Source: Gammaproteobacteria bacterium
Lineage (GTDB): Bacteria; Pseudomonadota; Gammaproteobacteria; JAJFKG01
Direction: 5' to 3'
Length of the DNA stretch: 32,744 nt
Assembly (NCBI GenBank): GCA_021773335.1
Contig: JAJFKG010000059.1
Coordinates: 1-32,744, forward strand
Part shown: positions 14,265 through 23,049 of the stretch, piece after piece
Layout of the letters: each line of letters opens with the position of its first letter
Numbering within the stretch: the first letter of the stretch is position 1
Notes under the pieces: model-generated
What the model saw: only the letters and a program-made list of their open reading frames with translations
Database searches by the model: none
Told to the model about the DNA's origin: nothing
Translations under genes and position numbers: made by a program

Positions 14265-15329
14265 ATGAGCCTGCCGGCAACAATGCAGGGCGCCATGCTT
14301 TTGGGGCCGGAGCATATCGAAGTGCGCGATGTGGCGGTTCCGCGGCCGGGCAGGGGTGAACTGCTTTTGAAAGTGGAGGCTGCGACCACCTGCGGAACCG
14401 ACGTCAAGGTGTTCAAACGTGGCGGCCATCCACGGATGCTGAAGGTGCCGACGCTTTTCGGCCACGAAATGGCGGGGAGCGTTGCCGCACTGGGAGTAGG
14501 CGTAACCGAATATACCGAGGGCGAGCCTCTTGTAATTGCCAATTCCGCACCATGCCTGGACTGCGAGCCGTGCCGCCGGGGCCGTGAAAATCTGTGCGAG
14601 GACCTGCAGTATCTGAACGGTGCCTTCGCGGAATATGTTCTCGTGCCGGCGCGGTTCGTCGAACGCAACACGCACCGCATTCCAGCGGGCCTCCCGTTCG
14701 AGAAAGCCTCACTGGCCGAACCGCTGGCCTGCGTGCTGCACGGAATGGATGCCTGCGATCTTGAGAAATATGCTGCGGGAGGACCGCTCGAAGTGGTGCT
14801 GTTCGGTGCCGGGCCCATCGGTCTGCTTTTCGTAGCGGCACTTGCGGCGTTGGGGCACCGTGTCATTCTGGCGGACCCCAATCCTGGCCGCCTGGAGACC
14901 GGGCGGCAGCTTGGTGCGGCGGATACGGTGGAAATCGTGCGCGGCGGCGGTCAGGCCGACATGGTCCGGACGAGAACCCGGGACGGCAAAGGCGCCTGGA
15001 TCGCGGTCGATGCTTCCGGCGTTCCCGAGGTCTGGCTCGATGCCATCGCCACCGTGCGCCCGGGCGGTCTTGTAAATCTCTTCGGCGGCTGTGCGCCGGG
15101 AACTTCCATTCCCCTCGACACACACCTGATCCATTATTCCGAGATCACGGTCAAAGGCGTCTATCACCACCGGCCCGAAACATTCAGGCGGGCGCTGGCA
15201 CTGCTTGCCAATCCTGCGTTCAAATCCGAGCTTCTTCTGTCCGGCGCGCGGCCAATCGCCGAGACCGAGGCGGCCCTGCGCGCGATGATCGCCAAACTGG
15301 CACTCAAGGTAGTAATTCGAAACGATTGA
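14265..15329 (+). CDS. Zinc-dependent alcohol dehydrogenase (MDR family), second of tandem pair
   Basis: This 354-residue enzyme is of the threonine/sorbitol dehydrogenase type. Catalytic zinc ligands are C43 (TCGTD), H67-E68 (FGHEMAG) and E152 (LAEPLAC); structural zinc cysteines are C97, C100, C103 and C111. The nucleotide site is G181-A-G-P-I-G186, with D199 in VILADPN at the end of the second strand, favouring NAD+. NLFGGCAPG (261-269) is typical of polyol-type members. It follows the first dehydrogenase by four bases and precedes the GST-like gene by 23, so the three form one operon. The substrate is unknown. Confidence 0.92.
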   Translation: MSLPATMQGAMLLGPEHIEVRDVAVPRPGRGELLLKVEAATTCGTDVKVFKRGGHPRMLKVPTLFGHEMAGSVAALGVGVTEYTEGEPLVIANSAPCLDCEPCRRGRENLCEDLQYLNGAFAEYVLVPARFVERNTHRIPAGLPFEKASLAEPLACVLHGMDACDLEKYAAGGPLEVVLFGAGPIGLLFVAALAALGHRVILADPNPGRLETGRQLGAADTVEIVRGGGQADMVRTRTRDGKGAWIAVDASGVPEVWLDAIATVRPGGLVNLFGGCAPGTSIPLDTHLIHYSEITVKGVYHHRPETFRRALALLANPAFKSELLLSGARPIAETEAALRAMIAKLALKVVIRND

Positions 15330-15352
15330 TCAGATCGGTTTGAGAGGATGCG

Positions 15353-16123
15353 ATGACTGTCCAGTATGTTGATCTTGAGGACGCAGTGAACCGAGATGGT
15401 CTTCGCATGGTCGTCGTTGGTAACGTCCCGAGCCCCTGGGGCGAGGCCGCCAAGGGCATCTTGCACATCAAGGGCATCGATTGGGTCGCGGTGCGTCTCG
15501 ATTACGAGAACCCGTTGCTGAAAACGTGGGCGGGCCGGCGCAGTGGTCCGGTTGCGATTTACAACAACGAGCCACCGCGTCACGCCTGGGCGGACATACT
15601 GATGCTTGCCGAGCGCCTGGCGCCCACGCCTTCGCTGCTGCCGGCGGATCCCGAAGAACGGGCCCTTGCCTTCGGGCTTGCCCACGAGCTAAGCGGGGAA
15701 GGGGGGCTGGGCTGGTGCCGCCGGTTGCAAATGATAGATGCCGGGCTGAACGGCAAGGGCGGGTTCCCCGAAGCGGTGGCGAAATATCTGGGCAGGAAAT
15801 ACGGCCACAGTCCTGATGCGGCGGACCATGCCAGTCGCCGCGTCGCGGATCTGTTGCGCATGTTTGCAGCCCGACTTCACCGGCAACATCAGGATGGCTG
15901 CCAATATTATGTGGGAGACGCGGTGACGGTGGTCGATGTCTACAGCGCCACCGTTATGGCGCTGTTCGATCCCTTGCCGGACGTGCAGTGCAATATAGAC
16001 GCGAGGACGAGGCGGACATTCGAGACGCGCGATGAAACAACCACCGCGGCGCTCGACCCCGTCCTCATTCAGCATCGCGACATGATGTTTCGCGATATCC
16101 TGGAGCTGCCGCTTTCGCTCTAG
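15353..16123 (+). CDS. Glutathione S-transferase-like protein
   Basis: This 256-residue protein has a thioredoxin-like N-terminal domain (residues about 16-90): S27-P28-W29 stands at the usual catalytic turn and P66 (SGPVAIYNN) at the cis-proline. An all-helical C-terminal domain follows (about 95-240; YYVGDAVTVVDVYSATVMA resembles the N-capping GDxxTxAD region). It may conjugate or isomerise a reactive product made by the dehydrogenases, or use glutathione only for binding. GAGAGGA lies a few bases before the ATG. It ends the dehydrogenase operon, and its stop overlaps by four bases the end of the gene cut by the fold. Confidence 0.82.
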   Translation: MTVQYVDLEDAVNRDGLRMVVVGNVPSPWGEAAKGILHIKGIDWVAVRLDYENPLLKTWAGRRSGPVAIYNNEPPRHAWADILMLAERLAPTPSLLPADPEERALAFGLAHELSGEGGLGWCRRLQMIDAGLNGKGGFPEAVAKYLGRKYGHSPDAADHASRRVADLLRMFAARLHRQHQDGCQYYVGDAVTVVDVYSATVMALFDPLPDVQCNIDARTRRTFETRDETTTAALDPVLIQHRDMMFRDILELPLSL

Positions 16124-16371
16124 TTTTTGCCGTCCAGCAGTTTCTCAAGCGCTTTCCAGTAGCTGAGATCAGCGCCGTCGGCATAATCCCTGAACAGCGC
16201 CAACACCCGTTCCGGGCCGTGGATGAGCAGGTTGCTGCGCGCCTCCCGTTTGCGCTTTCGGGCATGCGTGGCGCGGACCGCGGCTTTTTCAGGTTCGCGC
16301 GGCACGAACCCCAGCGCTCGGCCGGCTTCGGCGGCATCCGCAATTCTGTCTCGATCGCCGCCACGTTTCAC
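16120..16371 (-). CDS. Small basic protein at the fold, possibly 5'-truncated; partition/stability-determinant-like
   Basis: The 83 visible residues begin at a GTG one base from the fold and end in GKN-stop. The sequence has a DRIADAAEAGRALGFVPREPE head, a strongly basic linker (ATHARKRKREARSN) and a C-terminal LLIHGPERVLALFRDYADGADLSYWKALEKLLDG. That tail resembles ribbon-helix-helix ends of small plasmid partition or stability proteins found next to parA in alphaproteobacteria, a recollection rather than a search result. Because genuine sequence upstream is missing, the true start is unknown. If the assignment is right, a parA-like gene would lie just beyond the fold. Confidence 0.45.
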   Translation of the reverse strand: MKRGGDRDRIADAAEAGRALGFVPREPEKAAVRATHARKRKREARSNLLIHGPERVLALFRDYADGADLSYWKALEKLLDGKN

Positions 16372-16380
16372 CGGTGAAAC
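16365..16380. repeat. Fold centre of the palindrome
   Basis: GTTTCACCGGTGAAAC sits exactly on the symmetry axis. Its palindromic form follows automatically from a zero-spacer fold, so only one half (GTTTCACC) is independent information. It resembles the halves of a ParB site (parS, GTTTCAC/GTGAAAC) with two extra central bases, but that likeness may be chance. Confidence 0.9.
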
Positions 16381-16625
16381 GTGGCGGCGATCGAGACAGA
16401 ATTGCGGATGCCGCCGAAGCCGGCCGAGCGCTGGGGTTCGTGCCGCGCGAACCTGAAAAAGCCGCGGTCCGCGCCACGCATGCCCGAAAGCGCAAACGGG
16501 AGGCGCGCAGCAACCTGCTCATCCACGGCCCGGAACGGGTGTTGGCGCTGTTCAGGGATTATGCCGACGGCGCTGATCTCAGCTACTGGAAAGCGCTTGA
16601 GAAACTGCTGGACGGCAAAAACTAG
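16374..16625 (+). CDS. Mirror copy: small basic partition-like protein at the fold
   Basis: This is the base-for-base image of the gene at 16120-16371. The two copies face away from each other with start codons two bases apart at the axis. A natural gene pair arranged like this would have no room for promoters, which argues for a fold artefact. Confidence 0.4.
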   Translation: MKRGGDRDRIADAAEAGRALGFVPREPEKAAVRATHARKRKREARSNLLIHGPERVLALFRDYADGADLSYWKALEKLLDGKN

Positions 16626-17392
16626 AGCGAAAGCGGCAGCTCCAGGATATCGCGAAACATCATGTCGCGATGCTGAATGAGGACGGGGTCGAGCGCCGCG
16701 GTGGTTGTTTCATCGCGCGTCTCGAATGTCCGCCTCGTCCTCGCGTCTATATTGCACTGCACGTCCGGCAAGGGATCGAACAGCGCCATAACGGTGGCGC
16801 TGTAGACATCGACCACCGTCACCGCGTCTCCCACATAATATTGGCAGCCATCCTGATGTTGCCGGTGAAGTCGGGCTGCAAACATGCGCAACAGATCCGC
16901 GACGCGGCGACTGGCATGGTCCGCCGCATCAGGACTGTGGCCGTATTTCCTGCCCAGATATTTCGCCACCGCTTCGGGGAACCCGCCCTTGCCGTTCAGC
17001 CCGGCATCTATCATTTGCAACCGGCGGCACCAGCCCAGCCCCCCTTCCCCGCTTAGCTCGTGGGCAAGCCCGAAGGCAAGGGCCCGTTCTTCGGGATCCG
17101 CCGGCAGCAGCGAAGGCGTGGGCGCCAGGCGCTCGGCAAGCATCAGTATGTCCGCCCAGGCGTGACGCGGTGGCTCGTTGTTGTAAATCGCAACCGGACC
17201 ACTGCGCCGGCCCGCCCACGTTTTCAGCAACGGGTTCTCGTAATCGAGACGCACCGCGACCCAATCGATGCCCTTGATGTGCAAGATGCCCTTGGCGGCC
17301 TCGCCCCAGGGGCTCGGGACGTTACCAACGACGACCATGCGAAGACCATCTCGGTTCACTGCGTCCTCAAGATCAACATACTGGACAGTCAT
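16622..17392 (-). CDS. Mirror copy: glutathione S-transferase-like protein
   Basis: Identical to the protein at 15353-16123: thioredoxin-like N-terminal domain with S27-P28-W29, then a helical C-terminal domain. It is the last gene of the mirrored dehydrogenase operon. Confidence 0.8.
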   Translation of the reverse strand: MTVQYVDLEDAVNRDGLRMVVVGNVPSPWGEAAKGILHIKGIDWVAVRLDYENPLLKTWAGRRSGPVAIYNNEPPRHAWADILMLAERLAPTPSLLPADPEERALAFGLAHELSGEGGLGWCRRLQMIDAGLNGKGGFPEAVAKYLGRKYGHSPDAADHASRRVADLLRMFAARLHRQHQDGCQYYVGDAVTVVDVYSATVMALFDPLPDVQCNIDARTRRTFETRDETTTAALDPVLIQHRDMMFRDILELPLSL

Positions 17393-17415
17393 CGCATCCT
17401 CTCAAACCGATCTGA

Positions 17416-18480
17416 TCAATCGTTTCGAATTACTACCTTGAGTGCCAGTTTGGCGATCATCGCGCGCAGGGCCGCCTCGGTCTCGGCGATTGGCCGCGCG
17501 CCGGACAGAAGAAGCTCGGATTTGAACGCAGGATTGGCAAGCAGTGCCAGCGCCCGCCTGAATGTTTCGGGCCGGTGGTGATAGACGCCTTTGACCGTGA
17601 TCTCGGAATAATGGATCAGGTGTGTGTCGAGGGGAATGGAAGTTCCCGGCGCACAGCCGCCGAAGAGATTTACAAGACCGCCCGGGCGCACGGTGGCGAT
17701 GGCATCGAGCCAGACCTCGGGAACGCCGGAAGCATCGACCGCGATCCAGGCGCCTTTGCCGTCCCGGGTTCTCGTCCGGACCATGTCGGCCTGACCGCCG
17801 CCGCGCACGATTTCCACCGTATCCGCCGCACCAAGCTGCCGCCCGGTCTCCAGGCGGCCAGGATTGGGGTCCGCCAGAATGACACGGTGCCCCAACGCCG
17901 CAAGTGCCGCTACGAAAAGCAGACCGATGGGCCCGGCACCGAACAGCACCACTTCGAGCGGTCCTCCCGCAGCATATTTCTCAAGATCGCAGGCATCCAT
18001 TCCGTGCAGCACGCAGGCCAGCGGTTCGGCCAGTGAGGCTTTCTCGAACGGGAGGCCCGCTGGAATGCGGTGCGTGTTGCGTTCGACGAACCGCGCCGGC
18101 ACGAGAACATATTCCGCGAAGGCACCGTTCAGATACTGCAGGTCCTCGCACAGATTTTCACGGCCCCGGCGGCACGGCTCGCAGTCCAGGCATGGTGCGG
18201 AATTGGCAATTACAAGAGGCTCGCCCTCGGTATATTCGGTTACGCCTACTCCCAGTGCGGCAACGCTCCCCGCCATTTCGTGGCCGAAAAGCGTCGGCAC
18301 CTTCAGCATCCGTGGATGGCCGCCACGTTTGAACACCTTGACGTCGGTTCCGCAGGTGGTCGCAGCCTCCACTTTCAAAAGCAGTTCACCCCTGCCCGGC
18401 CGCGGAACCGCCACATCGCGCACTTCGATATGCTCCGGCCCCAAAAGCATGGCGCCCTGCATTGTTGCCGGCAGGCTCAT
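17416..18480 (-). CDS. Mirror copy: zinc alcohol dehydrogenase, second of tandem pair
   Basis: Identical to 14265-15329. It keeps all catalytic (C43, H67, E68, E152) and structural (C97, C100, C103, C111) zinc ligands, with no drift between copies. Confidence 0.9.
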   Translation of the reverse strand: MSLPATMQGAMLLGPEHIEVRDVAVPRPGRGELLLKVEAATTCGTDVKVFKRGGHPRMLKVPTLFGHEMAGSVAALGVGVTEYTEGEPLVIANSAPCLDCEPCRRGRENLCEDLQYLNGAFAEYVLVPARFVERNTHRIPAGLPFEKASLAEPLACVLHGMDACDLEKYAAGGPLEVVLFGAGPIGLLFVAALAALGHRVILADPNPGRLETGRQLGAADTVEIVRGGGQADMVRTRTRDGKGAWIAVDASGVPEVWLDAIATVRPGGLVNLFGGCAPGTSIPLDTHLIHYSEITVKGVYHHRPETFRRALALLANPAFKSELLLSGARPIAETEAALRAMIAKLALKVVIRND

Positions 18481-18484
18481 GCGC

Positions 18485-19561
18485 TCAGGCCCCTGCGGTG
18501 CGCGAAGGCGTGAACACCACTTTCAGCGCCTTTTGAGCAACAACGAGGCCAACACCTGCCTCGAAATCATCGAGCGGCATGGTGTGGGTCACCAGTGGCG
18601 CCGGATCGAGCCGTCCCGCGCAGATCATGGCGAAAATCTCCTTTTGTTCGGCCAGTGCGCCCGAATAGGACCCAATGATGCGGCGTTCATGTTTGAACAG
18701 AGCATTGAGATCAAAATCCGCCCGCGCGCCTTCGGGCGCATGAGCGAACAGGACAATGGAGCCGCCATGCCTTGACAACGATATTCCTGCTTCAAGGGTC
18801 TTCGGGCCGCCAACCGTATCGAAGATTGCATCCGCGCCAGCACCTTCACTCAAGGCCTCGATGTGTTGTTTGGCGCCATCGCCCGGCGGTCCTGCGCTGT
18901 CTGCACCAAGGTCGGCTGCAATTTTGCAGCGCGCCTCATCCAGATCAACGGCAATGACCTGTGAACCTGGATAAAGCGCCTTGATCACCAGGAGATGCAG
19001 CAATCCCATGCTGCCGCAGCCAATCACGACCGCAATTCCATCTTCCGCCAGGCCAGACCGATGCACGCCGCGCAGGACACAGGCTGCCGGTTCGACAAAA
19101 ACCGCCTGCGCATCGCTCACAGCGTCGGGCACAACATATGCAGCCTGTTCGACCGCGCGCCAGCGGATCAGAACAGTGTCGGCAAAGCCGCCCGGGTCCA
19201 TGAGGTTTTCACGGAACGTTTCGCACATGGTTTCGTTGCCGCGCCGACAGTAAAGACAGGCGCCGCAGGGCACGTGGTGCGGCACCACAACCCGGTCGCC
19301 AAGGGCAAAGCCGGACACACCCTCGCCCAACTCGATGACCTCGCCGACAATTTCATGACCGAGCACAGACCCGATGCCCGCGGTGCCGGTCTTGAGCTTG
19401 AACAAATCGGTGCCGCAAAACCCGGCAACTCTCAGACCCAAAAGGATTTCTCCCGGCCCGGTACGCGGCATGGTGCGGCGTTCCAGTGCGGTCGCCTCCC
19501 CGCCCTTGCAGGCGACGACCTGATGGGTCTTTTCGATCGCTTCGGTCTGCGTCACTTGCAT
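18485..19561 (-). CDS. Mirror copy: zinc alcohol dehydrogenase, first of tandem pair
   Basis: Identical to 13184-14260, an MDR-family NAD-linked dehydrogenase with complete zinc sites. It is divergent from the mirrored methyltransferase gene. Confidence 0.9.
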   Translation of the reverse strand: MQVTQTEAIEKTHQVVACKGGEATALERRTMPRTGPGEILLGLRVAGFCGTDLFKLKTGTAGIGSVLGHEIVGEVIELGEGVSGFALGDRVVVPHHVPCGACLYCRRGNETMCETFRENLMDPGGFADTVLIRWRAVEQAAYVVPDAVSDAQAVFVEPAACVLRGVHRSGLAEDGIAVVIGCGSMGLLHLLVIKALYPGSQVIAVDLDEARCKIAADLGADSAGPPGDGAKQHIEALSEGAGADAIFDTVGGPKTLEAGISLSRHGGSIVLFAHAPEGARADFDLNALFKHERRIIGSYSGALAEQKEIFAMICAGRLDPAPLVTHTMPLDDFEAGVGLVVAQKALKVVFTPSRTAGA

Positions 19562-19634
19562 TTCGCCCGTAAAATGTGTTGCCTCGGCCCTTCAAAGCAG
19601 ACGGTATATAGCAAGCATACAGAGAAGCGAAGCC

Positions 19635-20450
19635 ATGAGCACTCAAAGCCAGTACAGCACAGCGGTTGTGGACGGTATGCAGTTCCTGTTCGGAGAGGGC
19701 TTTTTGTCTCCGGGTGGCCCACGCGAAATTTTCCGGATATTCGGCGGACAATCCCTTGCCGGATGCAAGGTGCTGGACTGGGGCTGCGGGGTGGGCGGAG
19801 CCACCATTGCGCTCGCCACCGAACTCGGCGCCGACGAAGTCATCGGCATCGACCTTGAGGCGGCTTCGCTGGATGCGGCCCAGGCCCTTGCGCGCACCAA
19901 TGGCGTTGGCGATCAGGTGGCCTTTCAGCTGGTTGATTCCGGTGCCGCGCCCTTCGCCGACAACACGTTTGACGTCATATTCTCCAAGGAGGCGATCTGT
20001 CATATCGACGACAAGGTGGCCGTGTTCAAGGACATCTTCCGCCTGTTGAAGCCGGGCGGGTCATTCATTGGCAGCGACTGGGTAACGGCCGGGCCCGATC
20101 CACAACCGCCCGAAGTGCAGGCGTTTTTCGATCAACTGAGCGCAGCGGGGTTGCATTTCCGGTTTGTGACGGCGGATGAGCACAGATCCACGTTTGAGGC
20201 ATCAGGCTTCCGCGATATCCTCCTGAGCGAAGATCATCAGCAAACGCTGGAGGAAGCACGAGCAACATATGAGCGCGTGAGAGGCGACGCCCGCGACCGG
20301 CTGACGCGAGAGCTTGGCGCGGCAGGATACGCGGCGTTCGCCGCGCGAACCGGGGTCCGCACGGCGGCCATTGAGTGTGGCGGCTTTTATCGCTGTCACA
20401 TGCGGGCAATCAAAGAGGCGCACAAGTTGCAGGAACCGACCTCATCCTGA
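19635..20450 (+). CDS. Mirror copy: phosphoethanolamine-methyltransferase-like SAM enzyme
   Basis: Identical to 12295-13110. Motif I lies at residues 46-54 and the Y7/H123 pair matches the catalytic dyad of phosphoethanolamine methyltransferases. Confidence 0.83.
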   Translation: MSTQSQYSTAVVDGMQFLFGEGFLSPGGPREIFRIFGGQSLAGCKVLDWGCGVGGATIALATELGADEVIGIDLEAASLDAAQALARTNGVGDQVAFQLVDSGAAPFADNTFDVIFSKEAICHIDDKVAVFKDIFRLLKPGGSFIGSDWVTAGPDPQPPEVQAFFDQLSAAGLHFRFVTADEHRSTFEASGFRDILLSEDHQQTLEEARATYERVRGDARDRLTRELGAAGYAAFAARTGVRTAAIECGGFYRCHMRAIKEAHKLQEPTSS

Positions 20451-20482
20451 CAAGGGTGGTGCTTGCAGCCAGGCCCGCCCGC

Positions 20483-21205
20483 CTATTGCGCGGTCGCCAC
20501 CGCGATGGCTTCCGGCAGGGTGAACGCCCCGCCAAACAGTGCGCGGCCGGTTATCGCTCCTGCAATATTGGGCAGATACCTCAGGGTTGAAATGTCGTCG
20601 AGTGTCTTCACCGGACCGGATGCGATCACCGGCACGATGAGTTTGGTGGCAAGATTGGTCGTGGTTGCAAGCGAACTCTCCGGCATATCGTCGTCACGAT
20701 CGATATCGGTGAAGATGATGGCGGCAATGTCGTCGATCTCGAATTGACGGGCAAATTCCAGTGCTGTGAAGGCGGTCGCCTCGGTCCAGCCTTCAATCAT
20801 CACGCGGCCATCGCGGGCATCGACGCTGACGACCACCTGACCGGGGAAGCGGGTGCAGGCCTCCTTGACGAATTGCGGGTCCGTTACCGCAGCAGTTCCG
20901 ATCACCACGCGTCCGGCGCCATGTCCGAGCCACCACTCGAGCGATGCCATGGAGCGGATACCGCCCGCCACCTGAACCGGAATGTGGACCGCGTCGATGA
21001 TCTCGCAGACAAGCTCATAATTGTCGTTCTCGCGCAGGCCCACTGCGTCCAGATCGATAATGTGCAGCCACTCTGCGCCCTCATCCTGGAAATCCTGGGC
21101 CGCCTTGACCGGATTTTTCTTGTAGACCACCGGTTTGTCCATCTGGCCGCGCACCAGATTGACGCATTTGCCGTTCTGCAACTCGATGTCGGGAATTATG
21201 ATCAT
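20483..21205 (-). CDS. Mirror copy: HisA-like TIM-barrel protein
   Basis: Identical to 11540-12262, including Glu8 in place of the catalytic aspartate and loss of the RDG...GPN signature. Confidence 0.83.
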   Translation of the reverse strand: MIIIPDIELQNGKCVNLVRGQMDKPVVYKKNPVKAAQDFQDEGAEWLHIIDLDAVGLRENDNYELVCEIIDAVHIPVQVAGGIRSMASLEWWLGHGAGRVVIGTAAVTDPQFVKEACTRFPGQVVVSVDARDGRVMIEGWTEATAFTALEFARQFEIDDIAAIIFTDIDRDDDMPESSLATTTNLATKLIVPVIASGPVKTLDDISTLRYLPNIAGAITGRALFGGAFTLPEAIAVATAQ

Positions 21206-21446
21206 GGCCGCCGGAAACGGATTTCGCCGTCTCGCCTTCTGTTACGGAAAATATAAGCGCAGGCTTTGTTCGCACGCAAATTCAAGCAACGCATCGTAGC
21301 AGGCTTCTAGTCCATTCACCGCAGACCACGATCGCACCGGCGCGACATCATGCAGGTGAAATGCGGCGTTAGCCCCTTAAGCGCCGTTCAACCTAACAGT
21401 GAAACACCTTACTGAGCCCAGAATTCGTCAAGTGAGTGGGATTGTT

Positions 21447-21920
21447 CTAATCGTCGACGGGCAGATCCGCGATTGCCGAGCGGAATTCGGACGCATGTCC
21501 GGCGTTGCCGTGCGCCTCCATGAGGCGGGCCAGAGCTTCCAGGGCGGCTGAAATTCCCCGGTAACGGGTCTTGGCGCTGTCGATCCGTACTGGAAAGTCG
21601 GCCGGGTCGTGGCGCGGGTCCGGTTCGACCGGCGATATGTTCTCGAACATGCCGTCCGGCGTCAGCGTGATATCGTAGTCGAGGCCCGGACGGTACTCCT
21701 CCATCATGTTCCGGCACAAATAAAGCCCCAGCCCGCGATACATCTCGCCATCGGCAGGAAGCCGGCCACCGAGATCCGCCGCATCGGTCATTTCCTTTTG
21801 CGTGACATGTTCCAGCACTGCTTGTGGCTCCGGTTGGGCCGCCCGCTGCCGTGGCAAAAAGGCCAGCGTCAAGACGACCGCAAGTCCGACGAGCACGGCA
21901 AGAATTGCCAGTGTCAACAC
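21447..21920 (-). CDS. Mirror copy: small membrane-anchored protein, function unknown
   Basis: Identical to 10825-11298, with one N-terminal membrane helix and an acidic soluble part. It follows the mirrored aminohydrolase by four bases. Confidence 0.68.
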   Translation of the reverse strand: MLTLAILAVLVGLAVVLTLAFLPRQRAAQPEPQAVLEHVTQKEMTDAADLGGRLPADGEMYRGLGLYLCRNMMEEYRPGLDYDITLTPDGMFENISPVEPDPRHDPADFPVRIDSAKTRYRGISAALEALARLMEAHGNAGHASEFRSAIADLPVDD

Positions 21921-21924
21921 AGGC

Positions 21925-22749
21925 TTACAGCCGCAACCTGGGGTGACGATTCACATCTTTGTAGAGCAGGTAGCGGAAGTTGCCGGGGCCGCCGGCATAG
22001 CAGGCCTGCGGGCAGAAGGCGCGCAGCCACATGAAATCGCCGGCTTCGACCTCAACCCAGTCCTGATTGAGGCGGTAGACTGCCTTGCCTTCGAGCACAT
22101 AAAGCCCGTGTTCCATGACATGGGTTTCTGCAAACGGGATCACTGCGCCCGGCTCAAAGGTGACAATGGTGACATGCATGTCGTGGCGCATGTCGTCAGG
22201 ATCGACAAAGCGCGTCGTTGCCCACTTGCCGTCGGTGTCCGGCATCGGCGTCGGGGCAACCTCGTGATCGCTGGTGACAAAGAACTCGGGCGCCTCGATG
22301 CCGTCGACCTCATCATAGGCCTTCCTGATCCAGTGGAACCGCGTGGCAGCGCTGGTGTTGTTCCTGATCTGAAAGTCGCTCGAAGGTGGGACATAAGCAT
22401 ATCCGCCAGGCCCCAGAACGTGAGCCTGCCCGGCGTGTGTCACGGTCACTTCACCTTCAACCACGAAGAACACGGCCTGTGCGTCTGCATCAGGTTCGGG
22501 CCTGTCGCTGCCGCCGCCCGGCGCCAGTTCCATGATGTATTGCGAAAAGGTCTCGGCAAAACCGGATAAAGGGCGTGCCAGTACCCAGGCCCTTGTGCCC
22601 TCCCAGAACGGCAGGTTGGAGGTGACGATATCCTGCATCACCCCTTTCGGGATGACCGCATAGGCTTCCGTAAAAACCGCGCGCCCGGTCAGGAGGTCGC
22701 TTTGTGGCGAGTGCCCGCCAAGTGGGGCATAGTAAGTACGATCAGACAA
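21925..22749 (-). CDS. allE: Mirror copy: (S)-ureidoglycine aminohydrolase
   Basis: Identical to 9996-10820, a Mn2+ bicupin enzyme of purine breakdown with ligands E208, H210, H214 and Q248. It uses the same TTG start preceded by GGAAGGA. Confidence 0.9.
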   Translation of the reverse strand: MSDRTYYAPLGGHSPQSDLLTGRAVFTEAYAVIPKGVMQDIVTSNLPFWEGTRAWVLARPLSGFAETFSQYIMELAPGGGSDRPEPDADAQAVFFVVEGEVTVTHAGQAHVLGPGGYAYVPPSSDFQIRNNTSAATRFHWIRKAYDEVDGIEAPEFFVTSDHEVAPTPMPDTDGKWATTRFVDPDDMRHDMHVTIVTFEPGAVIPFAETHVMEHGLYVLEGKAVYRLNQDWVEVEAGDFMWLRAFCPQACYAGGPGNFRYLLYKDVNRHPRLRL

Positions 22750-23049
22750 CCGCTTATCCTTCCAACAGGAGTATCGCCATTGGTTCTGCATCCAGCGCAT
22801 AACGCTGGCAAGGGTTTATTCGCATCGCCATCACGTAGGTGACGTCAGGCGGGGGCCAACGCTAGGCCAACGCTAGCACAGGGTCCAGCGCAGCACCAAC
22901 GGGCGCATGCTCTATGGCGCAAACAGCATCGGGGTCGGCAGCTCGATGTCTGCGGGAGGATGTATCCTGGCCGAAGGTGAGTGATGGTTTGCGAGCGCTG
23001 GAAGCTCTTTGGCCCTTGATGGCGCTCAGTCAGGACACCAGCGTCCCGT

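Noticed and set aside
13970..14881. Long open frame (303 codons) on the minus strand
   Set aside because: It is antisense to the tandem dehydrogenases, which have complete zinc and cofactor motifs. The antisense protein has no recognisable domain.
16365..16380. A ParB-binding parS-like site at the fold centre
   Set aside because: Half-sites GTTTCAC/GTGAAAC match parS but with two extra central bases. Any zero-spacer fold creates a perfect palindrome at its axis, so only eight bases are informative.
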